Positions 28,152-39,370 are shown, counted from the first letter of the stretch. The stretch is 43,932 bases of DNA from Yoonia sp. (GCF_014859355.1 NZ_JACUUJ010000025.1:1-43932), one strand, 5' to 3'. Numbers and translations are program-made. Notes: generated from the sequence alone by a model not told the origin.

Positions 28152-30536
28152 ATGCCAAAAGACACCATGCCATTGCCGACCACCAACGCCTTTGGCGCAA
28201 CAATCAACCACCACCTTAAAACATCCTTGGGCAAAGACCCTGCCAATGCCTCTGCCTATGACTGGCGCGTCGCGCTGTCTTTGGCGGTGCGCGACCATGT
28301 GGTGGACCCATGGTTCGACAGCACCCGCGCCACCTATGCAGCCAAGGGCAAGCGGGTCTATTATCTGTCAATGGAATTCCTGATCGGGCGGCTGATCGAG
28401 GATGTCACCACCAACCTTGGGTTGGAAGATATCGCCGCCGCTGCCATGGCGGCACTGGGGCAGGATTATCACGCGCTGGTCGCCACAGAACCCGATGCCG
28501 CACTTGGCAACGGTGGGCTGGGCCGGTTGGCGGCGTGTTTTCTGGACAGCCTGTCCACCCTTGGCATCCCCGCCTATGGCTATGGCATCCGCTATGAACA
28601 CGGGCTGTTCGCGCAGCATTTTCAGGACGGTCGCCAGATTGAAACCGCCGAAGGCTGGCTGAAAGAACAGCATGTCTGGGAATTTGAACGCCCCGAAGTG
28701 CGTTATCACATCGGGTTTGGCGGCCACGTGGACGATCAAAACGGAAAGGCAACGTGGCACCCGGCCGAAACCGTCATCGCGCAAGCATACGACACGCCTG
28801 TCGTCGGCTGGCAGGCCAGATGGGTGAACACCTTGCGGCTGTGGGCGGCGCTGCCCACGGTGCTTTTCGATCTCGCCGCCTTTAATCGCGGCGACTATAT
28901 CGGCGCATCCGTCCCCGAGGCTTTGGCGCGCACGCTGAGCCGTGTGCTTTACCCCGACGACACGACAAACGAAGGCAAGGCGCTGCGGCTCAAGCAGGAA
29001 TATTTCTTTACCGCTGCGTCCTTGCAGGACTTGCTGCGGCGGTTCCTGTCCGAAGGCTTTGCCATTCATACGCTGGCCGATCATGTGGCGATCCAGCTCA
29101 ATGACACCCACCCTGCCCTTGCCGGGCCAGAGCTGATCCGCCTGCTGGTGGATCACCACGGGCTTGAAATTGACGCGGCCATCATGCTGGCGCGCGATTG
29201 TCTTGGCTATACAAACCACACCCTGCTGCCCGAGGCGCTGGAACGCTGGCACGAGGACATGTTCCGCCACATCCTGCCGCGGCATCATCAGATCATCTGC
29301 CACATCCATGACCAAACTGTCGCGGCCAATGGCACGCATATTCTTGAACATGGCAGCGTGAAGATGGGCGAACTGGCCTTTGTCATGGCGCATAAGGTTA
29401 ACGGGGTTTCAGCGCTGCATACCGAACTGGTGAAACAGACGGTTTTCGCCGACCTGCACCGCGCCTATCCCGACCGGATCATCAACCAGACCAACGGCAT
29501 CACCCCGCGCCGCTGGCTGCATGGTGCAAACCCCGCGCTGTCCCGGCTGATCACCGACACCATCGGGGATGTCTGGATCAGCGATCTGGAACAGCTGAAA
29601 GGGCTGGAACCGCATATCGCCGATCCGGCGTTTCAGGCCGCATTCGGCGTGGCCAAACGTGACAACAAGGCGCGGCTGGCCGACTGGCTGAAGGACCGCG
29701 ACGGCGCAATCCTGAACCCTGACGCGATGTTCGACATCCAGATCAAGCGGATCCATGAATACAAACGCCAGTTGCTGAATATTCTGGAAACCATCGCCCT
29801 TTGGAACGATATGCGTGATGACCCCAACGCCTGTTGGACCCCGCGCGTCAAGATTTTCGGCGGCAAGGCGGCACCGGGTTACGCGATGGCGAAATCCATC
29901 ATTTACCTGATCAACAGCGTCGCGCGCACCATCAACGCCGACCCGGTCACGCGGGATTGGTTGCAGGTGGTTTACCCCGAAAACTACAACGTCTCGATGG
30001 CGGAAATGCTGATCCCGGCGTGCGATCTGTCGGAACAGATTTCCACGGCGGGCAAAGAGGCATCGGGCACCGGTAACATGAAACTGTCGCTGAACGGCGC
30101 GTTGACCATCGGCACGCTGGACGGGGCAAATGTGGAAATCCGCGACCATGTGGGGGCGGATAATTTCTATCTGTTCGGGCTGAGCGCCGATCAGGTTCGC
30201 GCCCGTCGCAATGAACCCGACCACGCCCGCCGCGCGATTGGCGACAGCCCCCGCCTGACCCGCGTGCTAGGCCAGATCGCAAATGGTGTCTTTTCAAACG
30301 GTGATGCCGTGTTCGGCGATATTCTGGGCATGCTTTATGACCACGATTATTTCCTCGTCACCGCTGATTTCGATGAATATTTTGACATGCAACGCGCGAT
30401 TGACCAAGATTACAAGGATCAGGGCACATGGGTGCGCAAGGCCGCACTGAACACCGCCCGCATGGGTTGGTTCAGTTCCGACCGCACGATTGCGGGGTAT
30501 GCCCGTGATATCTGGGGCGCAAAGTCCTTGCTTTGA
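28152..30536 (+). CDS. glgP: Glycogen phosphorylase
   Basis: Breaks glycogen by phosphorolysis to glucose-1-phosphate; 794 residues, normal length. Core motifs are SMEFLIGRL, LGNGGLGRLAACFLDS, GYGIRYEHGLF, QLNDTHPALA, and the PLP-binding segment KEASGTGNMKLSLNGALTIGT with its lysine, followed by LDGANVEI. The ATG at 28152 follows two in-frame TTG codons and has AGGGA 10 bp upstream, so it is preferred. It is the first gene of the operon glgP-B-C-A-X-pgm; glucose-1-phosphate made here is the substrate of pgm at the other end. A LacI-like palindrome and an inverted repeat upstream suggest sugar-linked control. Confidence 0.96.
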   Translation: MPKDTMPLPTTNAFGATINHHLKTSLGKDPANASAYDWRVALSLAVRDHVVDPWFDSTRATYAAKGKRVYYLSMEFLIGRLIEDVTTNLGLEDIAAAAMAALGQDYHALVATEPDAALGNGGLGRLAACFLDSLSTLGIPAYGYGIRYEHGLFAQHFQDGRQIETAEGWLKEQHVWEFERPEVRYHIGFGGHVDDQNGKATWHPAETVIAQAYDTPVVGWQARWVNTLRLWAALPTVLFDLAAFNRGDYIGASVPEALARTLSRVLYPDDTTNEGKALRLKQEYFFTAASLQDLLRRFLSEGFAIHTLADHVAIQLNDTHPALAGPELIRLLVDHHGLEIDAAIMLARDCLGYTNHTLLPEALERWHEDMFRHILPRHHQIICHIHDQTVAANGTHILEHGSVKMGELAFVMAHKVNGVSALHTELVKQTVFADLHRAYPDRIINQTNGITPRRWLHGANPALSRLITDTIGDVWISDLEQLKGLEPHIADPAFQAAFGVAKRDNKARLADWLKDRDGAILNPDAMFDIQIKRIHEYKRQLLNILETIALWNDMRDDPNACWTPRVKIFGGKAAPGYAMAKSIIYLINSVARTINADPVTRDWLQVVYPENYNVSMAEMLIPACDLSEQISTAGKEASGTGNMKLSLNGALTIGTLDGANVEIRDHVGADNFYLFGLSADQVRARRNEPDHARRAIGDSPRLTRVLGQIANGVFSNGDAVFGDILGMLYDHDYFLVTADFDEYFDMQRAIDQDYKDQGTWVRKAALNTARMGWFSSDRTIAGYARDIWGAKSLL

Positions 30537-30553
30537 GCGAACGGGGGGACACG

Positions 30554-32743
30554 ATGACCACGCTGACCAAGGCAGAAATTGCAGCGATCACATCAGGCAC
30601 GTGTCATGACCCGTTTGCGCGGCTGGGCCTGCACCAGATCGCGGGCACATGGGTGGTGCGCGCCTATGTTCCCGGCGCAGACCGGATCGACGTGCTGGAT
30701 GCCGCAACCGCGCGCAGGATCATGGAGCTGACACCCCATGGCGACGGTCTGTTCGAAGGTGTGGCGGCGCGGCGCAAGACCCGCTTTGCCTATGTTCTGC
30801 GGATCACGACAGACGGGCACATATGGGAAACCGAAGACCCCTATGCCTTTGGCCCGGTCATGGGGGAACTGGACGAACACCTGATCGGTGAAGGCGCGCA
30901 TCACCAACTGTGGCGCGTGCTGGGCGCGCATGTGATGATCCACGAAGGCGTGGCTGGCGTGCATTTCGCGGTTTGGGCGCCCAATGCGGCCCGCGTGTCG
31001 GTGGTGGGGGATTTCAACACATGGGACGGGCGGCGACACGTGATGCGCAGGCGCGGCGCGACGGGGGTATGGGAAATTTTCATCCCGCGCATCGGTGAAG
31101 GCGAACGTTACAAATACGAACTGCTTGGCCCCGATGGCACGCTGCTGCCGCAAAAGGCCGACCCTTTCGGGTTCGGATCTGAACATCCACCAGCGCAGGC
31201 ATCCATCGTGCGCCGCCTTGACGGGTGCGACTGGGCCGATGCCGATTGGCTGGCGCGGCGCAGAAAGGCAATTGCAGTCGATGCGCCTGTGTCGATCTAC
31301 GAGGTGCATCTGGGATCATGGCGGCGCGTGCCAGAGGATGGAAACCGCCCCATGTCCTACGATGAACTGGCGCATGATCTGGTGGGTTACGTCAAGTATC
31401 TTGGCTTTACCCATATCGAGCTGATGCCGATTTCGGAATTTCCCTTTGACGGGTCGTGGGGCTATCAGCCCGTGGGCCTGTTCGCCCCCACGATCCGGCA
31501 CGGCACACTGGCCGAATTCCGCGCCCTGGTCGCGGCGTGCCATGCCGCGGGCATCGGCCTGATCCTTGACTGGGTGCCGGGGCATTTTCCCGAAGACGCG
31601 CATGGGCTGGGCCGGTTCGACGGCACCGCCCTTTATGAACACGCCGACCGGCGCGAGGGTTTCCACCCTGACTGGAACACGCTGGTGTTCAACTATGGCC
31701 GCCGCGAAGTGGCGAATTACCTGACCGCCAACGCATTGTATTGGCTGGACGAACACCACATCGACGGACTGCGCGTCGATGCTGTGGCCTCGATGCTGTA
31801 TCGCGACTATTCGCGCAAGGATGGCGAATGGGTGCCCAACCAATACGGCGGACGCGAAAACCTCGAAGCCATTTCATTCCTGCAATCGACCAATACCACC
31901 GTGTATGCCGAAGTGGACGGCGTTGCGATGATCGCCGAGGAATCCACCGCATTCCCCGGTGTCACCGGCATGGCCAATCAGGGGGGGCTGGGGTTTGGGT
32001 ATAAGTGGAACATGGGCTGGATGAATGACACCCTGCGTTACATGGCCGAAGACCCGATCAACCGCAAATACCACCACGACAAGATGACGTTCGGGCTGCA
32101 TTACGCGTTTTCGGAAAACTTTGTGCTGCCGATCAGCCATGACGAGGTGGTGCACGGCAAGGGGTCGCTGCTGGACAAGATGCCCGGCGACGGGGCAGAT
32201 AAATTCGCCAACCTGCGCGCCTATCTGGGGTTCATGTGGGGGCATCCGGGCAAAAAGCTGTTGTTCATGGGCTGCGAATTTGCCCAAGGGCGCGAATGGA
32301 ACCACAACAGCAGCCTTGATTGGCATTTGCTGGACAATGACCTGCACCGCGGGGTGCAGACGCTGGTGCGCGACCTGAACGCGACCTATCGTGCGGTACC
32401 TGCGCTGCATGAACTGGACACCAAGGCGCAAGGTTTCGACTGGGTCGAAGGCGGCGCTGTCGCGGAATCACTGTTTATCTGGCTGCGCCTTGGCAAGGAC
32501 GGCAGCAAACCGGCACTGGTGATCTGCAACATGACCCCCGTCACCCGGCATGGCCGCCGCGTGGGCGTGCCTGCACCGGGGTTCTGGGCCGAACGGCTGA
32601 ATACCGACGCGGCGGAATACGGCGGCAGCGGCCTGGGCAATCTGGGTGGGGTGCACAGCGAAGACGTTGCCGCATCGGGGCGGCCGCATTCCATCGTTGT
32701 GACAGTGCCGCCGCTTGCCACGCTGATTTTCACATTAGACTGA
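30554..32743 (+). CDS. glgB: 1,4-alpha-glucan branching enzyme
   Basis: Creates alpha-1,6 branches in glycogen (GH13); 729 residues. It has N-terminal CBM48-type modules ([19 protein letters not shown]), then the catalytic barrel: [21 protein letters not shown] is recognisable by its core [12 protein letters not shown], with the nucleophile region [12 protein letters not shown], the acid region [12 protein letters not shown] and the transition-state histidine/aspartate in [11 protein letters not shown]. The start at 30554 follows a G-rich Shine-Dalgarno sequence and lies 17 bp after glgP. Together with GlgA and GlgC it forms the synthesis half of the operon. Nothing odd is seen in it. Confidence 0.96.
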   Translation: MTTLTKAEIAAITSGTCHDPFARLGLHQIAGTWVVRAYVPGADRIDVLDAATARRIMELTPHGDGLFEGVAARRKTRFAYVLRITTDGHIWETEDPYAFGPVMGELDEHLIGEGAHHQLWRVLGAHVMIHEGVAGVHFAVWAPNAARVSVVGDFNTWDGRRHVMRRRGATGVWEIFIPRIGEGERYKYELLGPDGTLLPQKADPFGFGSEHPPAQASIVRRLDGCDWADADWLARRRKAIAVDAPVSIYEVHLGSWRRVPEDGNRPMSYDELAHDLVGYVKYLGFTHIELMPISEFPFDGSWGYQPVGLFAPTIRHGTLAEFRALVAACHAAGIGLILDWVPGHFPEDAHGLGRFDGTALYEHADRREGFHPDWNTLVFNYGRREVANYLTANALYWLDEHHIDGLRVDAVASMLYRDYSRKDGEWVPNQYGGRENLEAISFLQSTNTTVYAEVDGVAMIAEESTAFPGVTGMANQGGLGFGYKWNMGWMNDTLRYMAEDPINRKYHHDKMTFGLHYAFSENFVLPISHDEVVHGKGSLLDKMPGDGADKFANLRAYLGFMWGHPGKKLLFMGCEFAQGREWNHNSSLDWHLLDNDLHRGVQTLVRDLNATYRAVPALHELDTKAQGFDWVEGGAVAESLFIWLRLGKDGSKPALVICNMTPVTRHGRRVGVPAPGFWAERLNTDAAEYGGSGLGNLGGVHSEDVAASGRPHSIVVTVPPLATLIFTLD

Positions 32744-32766
32744 ACTCTTTGGGAGGAGAGACCATT

Positions 32767-34026
32767 ATGGATACAGAATCACAGCGCCTAGCACAACAAT
32801 CCATGGCCTTTATTCTGGCGGGCGGGCGCGGCAGCCGCTTGTATGAACTGACAGATATCCGCGCCAAACCGGCGATGTATTTCGGCGGCAAGACGCGGAT
32901 CATTGACTTTCCCCTGTCCAATTCGGTCAATTCCGGCATTCGCCGCATCGGGGTGGCCACCCAATACAAGGCGCATTCGCTGATCCGGCACCTGCAACGC
33001 GGCTGGTCATTCTTTCGCGCCGAACGCAATGAAAGCCTTGATATCCTGCCTGCCAGCCAGCAGCTGGGCGAAGACAACTGGTATCGCGGCACCGCCGATG
33101 CGGTGACGCAAAACATTGATATCATTGCCGGGTATGCGCCAAAATATATCGTCATTCTGGCCGGCGATCATATTTACAAGCAAGATTATTCGCTGATGAT
33201 CAAACACCATGTGGACAGCGGCGCAGACGTAACCGTCGGCTGCATCGAGGTCCCAAGGCTAGAAGCGCGCGCCTTTGGAGTGATGCATGTGGATGACAAC
33301 GACAACATTCTGGAATTTGTCGAAAAACCCAGCGATCCGCCTGCGATGCCGGGCGACCCTGATCATGCGCTGGCCAGTATGGGCATTTACGTGTTCGAGA
33401 CAGAATACCTGTTCAAACTGCTGCGCGAAGACGCCGAAAACCCCGAAAGCGACAATGATTTCGGCAAGGATATCATCCCCAAGGTCGTCGCTACCGGAAA
33501 GGCGATCGCGCATCCCTTCAGCCGGTCCTGCGTGCGCACCGGGCTGGAAGAAAAGGATTACTGGCGCGATGTCGGCACCATTGATGCGTTCTGGCAGGCC
33601 AATATCGACCTGACCGATTTCAAACCGGAACTGGACCTTTATGACAACGAATGGCCAATCTGGACCTATTCGGAACTGACCCCGCCTGCAAAATTCATCC
33701 ACAACGAAAAAGGCCGCAGGGGGCATGCGGTATCCTCGATGGTGTCGGGGGGCTGTATCATTTCGGGATCGACGCTGGACCAATGCCTGCTGTTTACCGG
33801 CGTGCGCACCCATTCCTATGCCGAATTAAAGGGCGTGATAGCGATGCCTTATGTCGAAATCGGCCGCAAGGCGCGGTTGACCAATGTGGTGATCGACAGA
33901 GGCGTGAAAATTCCCGAAGGTCTGGTTGTGGGCGAAGATGCCGCCGCAGATGCAAAGCGTTTCCGCCGCACCGAAAACGGGATATGCCTGATTACAAAAA
34001 AGATGATTGATGCTTTGGAAACCTAG
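32767..34026 (+). CDS. glgC: Glucose-1-phosphate adenylyltransferase
   Basis: Makes ADP-glucose from ATP and glucose-1-phosphate, the committed and usually allosterically controlled step of glycogen synthesis. The protein has 419 residues. The N-terminal nucleotidyltransferase has [31 protein letters not shown] and the metal-binding [10 protein letters not shown]; the EKP of FVEKPSDPP and the sugar site of [16 protein letters not shown] follow. The C-terminal left-handed beta-helix (from about 320) ends [22 protein letters not shown] strong GGGAGGAGAG precedes the ATG at 32767. The glgA start codon follows the stop at once. Confidence 0.96.
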   Translation: MDTESQRLAQQSMAFILAGGRGSRLYELTDIRAKPAMYFGGKTRIIDFPLSNSVNSGIRRIGVATQYKAHSLIRHLQRGWSFFRAERNESLDILPASQQLGEDNWYRGTADAVTQNIDIIAGYAPKYIVILAGDHIYKQDYSLMIKHHVDSGADVTVGCIEVPRLEARAFGVMHVDDNDNILEFVEKPSDPPAMPGDPDHALASMGIYVFETEYLFKLLREDAENPESDNDFGKDIIPKVVATGKAIAHPFSRSCVRTGLEEKDYWRDVGTIDAFWQANIDLTDFKPELDLYDNEWPIWTYSELTPPAKFIHNEKGRRGHAVSSMVSGGCIISGSTLDQCLLFTGVRTHSYAELKGVIAMPYVEIGRKARLTNVVIDRGVKIPEGLVVGEDAAADAKRFRRTENGICLITKKMIDALET

Positions 34027-35454
34027 ATGAATATCCTTTTTGTGGCGTCCGAATGTGCGCCCTTTATCAAAACCGGCGGTCTGGCCGATGTCATCGGCGC
34101 GGTGCCAAAAGCGCTGGCGCCGCTGGGGGCAAAGGTGCGTATTTTGCTGCCCGCCTACCCCGCCCTATCGGCTGAACTGGCCCGGGGCCGCGAGGTGCTG
34201 CCCCTGCCCGATCTACTGGGTGGTCCGGCGCGGGTGGTGGCGGTTACCGCGCGCGGGCTAGACCTGTTTTTGCTCGACGCGCCGCATCTGTTTGACCGCG
34301 CGGGCAATATCTACCTTGGTCCCGATGGCACGGACTGGCCCGACAACGCGCTGAGGTTCGGCGCGCTTTCGCAGGTCGGCGCACAGATCGCCATGGGTGC
34401 GTTGGATGGCTGGGTGCCCGATCTGGTGAATGCGCACGACTGGCAGGCGGCGCTTGTGCCCGCCTATCTGCATGCGGCGGGCAGCGCGGTGCCCACAGTC
34501 ATGACGATCCACAACATCGCCTTTCAAGGCGTGTTTGACGCCGATGTGCTGGCCCCGCTGGGCCTGCCCGCCGACATGTTCACGGTGGATAAGGGCGAAT
34601 ATTACGGGCGGTTCAGCTTTCTCAAATGCGGGCTGATGCTGGCCAGCAAGGTGACCACTGTCAGCCCCACCTATGCCCGCGAACTGATGGACCCGGGTTT
34701 CGGCATGGGGCTGGATGGCGTCATGCAGGCGCGCCGTGCCGACCTGACGGGGATCGTCAACGGTATTGATCTGGATGTCTGGAACCCCGAAACCGATCCG
34801 GCCATTGCGGCACCGTATTCTGCCCGCAACCTGCGGAAAAAGGCGCAGAACAAATCTGCACTGCAAGACCGCTTTGGCCTGACGCCAGACGCTGGCCCGT
34901 TGTTCTGCGTCATCAGCCGGTTGACCACGCAAAAAGGGCTGGATTTGTTGTTAGAGGTGCTGCCATCGCTGCTGGCCCACGGTGCGCAACTGGCGCTGCT
35001 GGGCACGGGCGACAAGGGGATGGAACAGGCCTTTGCCGATGCGGCCAGCCGTCATGCCGGACAGGTTGGCGTGATCATCGGCTACGACGAAAGCCTGTCG
35101 CATCTGATGCAGGCAGGGTCGGATGCCATTGTGATCCCGTCACGGTTTGAACCCTGCGGGCTGACGCAACTTTACGGGCTGCGCTATGGCACCATTCCGG
35201 TGGTTGCACGCACCGGCGGGCTGGCCGATACGGTGATCGATGCAAATCTGGCCGCCCTTGATGCCGGCTGCGCCACGGGTGTGCAATTTGCGCCCGTCAC
35301 CGCGATGGGGCTGGAACAGGCCATTGCGCGCACCTGCGATCTGTTTGCGCAACCCAAAGTCTGGGCCGCGATGCAGCGCCGTGCCATGCGGCAATCGGTC
35401 GGCTGGGAAACATCCGCGCGGGCCTATCAGACGCTGTTTCAAGCCTTGATATGA
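34027..35454 (+). CDS. glgA: Glycogen synthase (ADP-glucose)
   Basis: GT5 glycosyltransferase that lengthens alpha-1,4-glucan chains from ADP-glucose; 475 residues. The N-terminal ADP-glucose-binding loop is ECAPFIKTGGLADVIGAVP. HDWQAAL, MTIHNIAFQG, TTVSPTYARE, VNGIDLDVWNP, ISRLTTQKGLDLL, IPSRFEPCGLTQLYGLRYGTIPVV (core SRFEPCGL) and the loop RTGGLADTV give the full GT-B fold. The start codon touches the glgC stop and the stop overlaps the glgX start by 4 bp, so translation is coupled on both sides. Confidence 0.96.
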   Translation: MNILFVASECAPFIKTGGLADVIGAVPKALAPLGAKVRILLPAYPALSAELARGREVLPLPDLLGGPARVVAVTARGLDLFLLDAPHLFDRAGNIYLGPDGTDWPDNALRFGALSQVGAQIAMGALDGWVPDLVNAHDWQAALVPAYLHAAGSAVPTVMTIHNIAFQGVFDADVLAPLGLPADMFTVDKGEYYGRFSFLKCGLMLASKVTTVSPTYARELMDPGFGMGLDGVMQARRADLTGIVNGIDLDVWNPETDPAIAAPYSARNLRKKAQNKSALQDRFGLTPDAGPLFCVISRLTTQKGLDLLLEVLPSLLAHGAQLALLGTGDKGMEQAFADAASRHAGQVGVIIGYDESLSHLMQAGSDAIVIPSRFEPCGLTQLYGLRYGTIPVVARTGGLADTVIDANLAALDAGCATGVQFAPVTAMGLEQAIARTCDLFAQPKVWAAMQRRAMRQSVGWETSARAYQTLFQALI

Positions 35455-37550
35455 CCCGCTTTGCGATCAATAGCGGCACGCCCAAGGTGATGGGCGTCAC
35501 ACATGATGGCGACGGCGCGAATTTCGCGGTGTTTTCCGCACATGCCACGCGGATCGACCTGTGCCTGTTTTCCCCCGATGGCAAAACCGAAACGCAGCGC
35601 ATCCCCCTGCCCGAACGCACCGGTCCGGTCTGGCACGGATATGTGCCCGGCCTGCCATATGGCACGCTTTACGCGTATCGCGCGCACGGAATTTACGCCC
35701 CCGATCAAGGGCATCGGTTCAATTCCAACAAGCTGTTGATTGACCCCTATACCCGCGAATTTCATGGCCGTTTCACCGATGCGCCCGAAATCTATGGCTA
35801 TGACGTCGCCGGTGACGATCTGTCGTTCAGCGCGACCGACAGCGCAGCTTTTGTGCCGAAATCCGTCATTTCGCACCCCGATCTGTTTTTGCCTGCTATG
35901 GCCCCCCTGCCCGACGCGCCCACGTCAGAACTGATTTATGAAGCGCACGCCAAGGGCCTGACCCAACTGCACCCAGACGTCGCGGCACATCTGCGCGGCA
36001 CATACGAGGGGCTGGCGTCAGACGCGGTCATCGACCATCTGCACAAAATCGGCGTCAGCACGATTGAATTGCTGCCGGTTCATGCCTTTCCCGATGACGG
36101 GTTTCTGGTCAAAAAGGGCCTGCGCAATTACTGGGGCTATAACACCATCGGGTTCTTTGCGCCCGAACCGCGCTATTTCGGCCCCGAAGGCTTTATCGGC
36201 TTTCGAAAGATGGTGCAGAAATTCCATGCGGGCGGGATCAGGGTGATCCTTGATGTTGTCTATAACCACACCGCCGAGGGCGACCACCGCGGCCCCACCC
36301 TGTGCTTTCGCGGGTTGGACAACGCCAGCTATTACCGGCTGCTTGGCGGGCAGCCGCGCTATTATGTCAATGACGCGGGCACCGGCAACACGCTGAACAT
36401 GATCAACCCGCATGTCCTGCGCATGGTCACCGACAGCCTGCGGTTCTGGGTGACGCAGATGGGCATAGATGGGTTCCGGTTTGATCTGGCAACAACACTG
36501 GGGCGCGAAAGCTATGGTTTTGATCCCAACGGTGGTTTCCTTGATGCACTGCGGCAAGACCCGGTTTTATCACAGGTCCGGCTGATCGCGGAACCCTGGG
36601 ATCTGGGGCCAGGAGGGTATCAGCTGGGCAATTTCCCGACTGAATTCTCGGAATGGAACGACACGTTCCGCGACACAACCCGCCGGTTCTGGAAAGGCCA
36701 TGATCATTCCACACAGGAACTGGGGTCAAAACTGCTGGGGTCGGCCGATATTTTTGATCGCAGCGGGCGGCGGACATGGGCGTCGGTTAATTTCGTGACA
36801 AGTCACGATGGTTTCACGCTGGCCGATACCTGCGCCTATAGCAAACGCCACAATGAACCCAACCTTGAAGACGGGCGCGACGGGCATTCGGCGAATTATT
36901 CCGACAATTGCGGGGTCGAGGGGCCAACCGAAGATGCGGTGATCCTCGCCCGGCGGGGGCGGCGCGCGCGCAACATGCTGGCCACGCTGTTTTTGTCCCA
37001 AGGCACCCCGATGCTGCTGGCAGGGGATGAAATCGGCAATTCCCAGAACGGCAACAACAATGCCTATTGTCAGGACAACGACACAGGCTGGATCAACTGG
37101 GCCACCCCCGACCGGGCGCTGACCGATTTTGTCGTGCGGCTGGCGGCCTTTCGGCGCGACCATCCGACATTGCGGCAATCGCACTTCCTGCACAGCCGCA
37201 CCCGCACCAGCGATGGGTTGCCCGATGTCGTCTGGACCGATTTTGATGGTCACCCGCTGGAATGGCGCGACCCTGCCCTGTCACGCTTTTGCCTGATCAA
37301 GCGCCCTTCGGCGGAAACGACTTTGACGGAAAACGACCGCGACGTGGTTGTCATCGCCTTTAACCGCGCGGGCAAGCGTGCGCAGGTCAAACTGCCCGAT
37401 GCACCACCCGGCGCGCAGTGGGTGCGCCACATCGACACCGGCAACCCGACCGGCCACAAACGGGTGGAACATGATCAAACCTGTGCTGCCATTCAGGCCG
37501 CCAGCGTCATCGCCATCACACTGGAATATCACAAGGGGGAGCAGAAATGA
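35451..37550 (+). CDS. glgX: Glycogen debranching enzyme GlgX
   Basis: GH13 isoamylase-type enzyme that removes the short branches left by GlgP; 699 residues. The N-terminal CBM48 domain has GDGANFAVFSAHATRIDLCLF, and the catalytic core has DVVYNHTAEGDHRGP, FRFDLATTLGRE (nucleophile Asp), LIAEPWDLGPGGYQLGNFP (acid Glu) and FVTSHDGFTLAD (His/Asp). The C-terminal beta domain is present. It overlaps glgA and pgm by 4 bp each (ATGA), consistent with one polycistronic unit. This places breakdown (GlgP, GlgX) and synthesis genes under the same transcript. Confidence 0.95.
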   Translation: MTRFAINSGTPKVMGVTHDGDGANFAVFSAHATRIDLCLFSPDGKTETQRIPLPERTGPVWHGYVPGLPYGTLYAYRAHGIYAPDQGHRFNSNKLLIDPYTREFHGRFTDAPEIYGYDVAGDDLSFSATDSAAFVPKSVISHPDLFLPAMAPLPDAPTSELIYEAHAKGLTQLHPDVAAHLRGTYEGLASDAVIDHLHKIGVSTIELLPVHAFPDDGFLVKKGLRNYWGYNTIGFFAPEPRYFGPEGFIGFRKMVQKFHAGGIRVILDVVYNHTAEGDHRGPTLCFRGLDNASYYRLLGGQPRYYVNDAGTGNTLNMINPHVLRMVTDSLRFWVTQMGIDGFRFDLATTLGRESYGFDPNGGFLDALRQDPVLSQVRLIAEPWDLGPGGYQLGNFPTEFSEWNDTFRDTTRRFWKGHDHSTQELGSKLLGSADIFDRSGRRTWASVNFVTSHDGFTLADTCAYSKRHNEPNLEDGRDGHSANYSDNCGVEGPTEDAVILARRGRRARNMLATLFLSQGTPMLLAGDEIGNSQNGNNNAYCQDNDTGWINWATPDRALTDFVVRLAAFRRDHPTLRQSHFLHSRTRTSDGLPDVVWTDFDGHPLEWRDPALSRFCLIKRPSAETTLTENDRDVVVIAFNRAGKRAQVKLPDAPPGAQWVRHIDTGNPTGHKRVEHDQTCAAIQAASVIAITLEYHKGEQK

Positions 37551-39160
37551 CACGTATCGCCACCACACCGATCAGCGGCCAGAAACCCGGCACATCCGGC
37601 CTGCGCAAGAAAACCCGTGTGTTCATGCAGCCCGGATATCTGGAAAATTTCGTGCAAGCCATCTTTGACGGCATCGGCGGGGCGGCGGGCAAGACCTATG
37701 TGCTGGGTGGCGACGGGCGCTATTTCAACAAACGTGCGATCCAGACGATCCTGAAAATGGCCGCTGCCAATGGGGCGGCGCATATCATCGTGGGCCGCGA
37801 CGGTCTGCTATCCACCCCTGCCGCATCGCATCTGATCCGTCTGAACAAAACCGATGGCGGGATCATCCTGTCAGCCAGCCACAACCCCGGCGGCCCGGAC
37901 GAAGATTTCGGGATCAAGTTCAACACCCCCAACGGCGGCCCTGCCCCCGAAAGCGTGACCAACGCGATCTTTGCGCGGACCGAAACCATCGACGGCTATG
38001 ATATCGTGAATGCCGACGATGTGGACCTTGCAACCGAAGGCACACAGACGCTGGCAGGGATGAAAATCACCGTGGTCAACCCCGTCACCGATTATGAAGC
38101 CTTGATGCGGTCGATCTTTGATTTCGACGCAATCCGCGCACTGTTTGCGGGCGGGTTCACCATCAGTTTCGATGCGATGCACGCCGTCACCGGCCCCTAT
38201 GCCCATGCGATCCTTGAGGATACATTGGGCGCGCCCAAGGGCAGCGTCGTCAACGGCACGCCGTCACCCGATTTCGGCGGTGGCCACCCCGACCCCAACC
38301 CTGTCTGGGCGCATGATCTGATGGACCGCATGATGGGGCCGGACGCGCCCGATTTTGGCGCAGCGTCCGACGGCGATGGCGACCGCAACATGATCGTGGG
38401 GCGCGGGGCCTATGTTTCGCCGTCAGACAGTCTTGCGGTGCTGGCGGCCAATGCCACGCGGGTGCCTGCCTATCAGGGCGGTCTGGCCGGTGTCGCGCGG
38501 TCGATGCCCACCAGCGCGGCGGCAGACCGTGTGGCCGAAAAGCTGGGCATCGGCATTTTTGAGACCCCGACAGGCTGGAAATTCTTTGGTAATCTGCTGG
38601 ATGCGGGCCGGGTCACGATCTGCGGCGAAGAAAGCGCCGGCACCGGGTCGGACCATATCCGCGAAAAAGACGGGCTGTGGGCGGTGCTGTTCTGGCTGAA
38701 TATTCTGGCCGCGCGCAAGATATCCGTGGCCGAACTGCTGGCCGATCACTGGCAAACCTATGGCCGCAACTACTATACAAGGCTGGATTTTGAAGCGGTG
38801 CCAACCGAGGCCGCGCAAGCCTTGCTTGAGGGCGTCATCGCCCGGCTTGGCACCCTGCCGGGGCAGATGTTCGGCGACCTGACGGTCAAGGCTTGCGATG
38901 AATTCAGCTATCTTGATCCCGTTGATGGTTCTGTCAGCGCGCATCAGGGCCTGCGCATCTGGTATGAGGGCGGCGCGCGCGCCGTGTTGCGCACATCCGG
39001 CACCGGCACCGAAGGCGCGACGATCCGCTGCTATCTGGAGGCCTATAGCGCCGATGATCTGAATAATCCGGCAAAACTGGATGCCGTGCGCGCCGCCACG
39101 CTGGCGCTGGCAGATTTTCGCGGACATCTCGACCGGTCAGAGCCCGACGTGACAACCTGA
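37547..39160 (+). CDS. pgm: Alpha-D-glucose phosphate-specific phosphoglucomutase
   Basis: Interconverts glucose-1-phosphate and glucose-6-phosphate, linking glycogen to central metabolism. The protein has 537 residues, the length of the glucose-specific PGM1-like class. PGTSGLRKKTRVFMQP is the usual start. The catalytic phosphoserine is Ser111 in ILSASHNPGGP, the metal loop is ASDGDGDRNMIV, the sugar loop is CGEESAGTGSDH, and the phosphate loop is LRTSGTGTEGATIR. It starts inside the glgX stop (ATGA). It is the last gene of the operon; a hairpin about 57 bp later may end the transcript. Confidence 0.96.
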   Translation: MTRIATTPISGQKPGTSGLRKKTRVFMQPGYLENFVQAIFDGIGGAAGKTYVLGGDGRYFNKRAIQTILKMAAANGAAHIIVGRDGLLSTPAASHLIRLNKTDGGIILSASHNPGGPDEDFGIKFNTPNGGPAPESVTNAIFARTETIDGYDIVNADDVDLATEGTQTLAGMKITVVNPVTDYEALMRSIFDFDAIRALFAGGFTISFDAMHAVTGPYAHAILEDTLGAPKGSVVNGTPSPDFGGGHPDPNPVWAHDLMDRMMGPDAPDFGAASDGDGDRNMIVGRGAYVSPSDSLAVLAANATRVPAYQGGLAGVARSMPTSAAADRVAEKLGIGIFETPTGWKFFGNLLDAGRVTICGEESAGTGSDHIREKDGLWAVLFWLNILAARKISVAELLADHWQTYGRNYYTRLDFEAVPTEAAQALLEGVIARLGTLPGQMFGDLTVKACDEFSYLDPVDGSVSAHQGLRIWYEGGARAVLRTSGTGTEGATIRCYLEAYSADDLNNPAKLDAVRAATLALADFRGHLDRSEPDVTT

Positions 39161-39216
39161 ATCGTCAGAATAGGCCCCAACCTATCAGGTTGAAAGCCCG
39201 TCAACACCATGTTCAA

Positions 39217-39242
39217 CCCTGACGCCATTACAGTTGTCAGGG
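39217..39242 (+). terminator. Possible terminator of the glg-pgm operon
   Basis: CCCTGAC (39217-39223) and GTCAGGG (39236-39242) form a 7-bp stem with a 12-nt loop, followed by CGTTTATCTTT. The T run is interrupted. It lies in the 210-bp gap between pgm and the chemotaxis genes; apart from this hairpin I see no gene I can support in that gap. Confidence 0.45.
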
Positions 39243-39370
39243 CGTTTATCTTTCCACCATTTGGGAAACGTGCCCTTGTCCGGCATTTTCCGGTCCTGTT
39301 TACGCCAAATTAAGTCACCGGATCCATAAAGCTGGTTGTGACTATGCCAGTTGGATTGGACCGCTCGACA

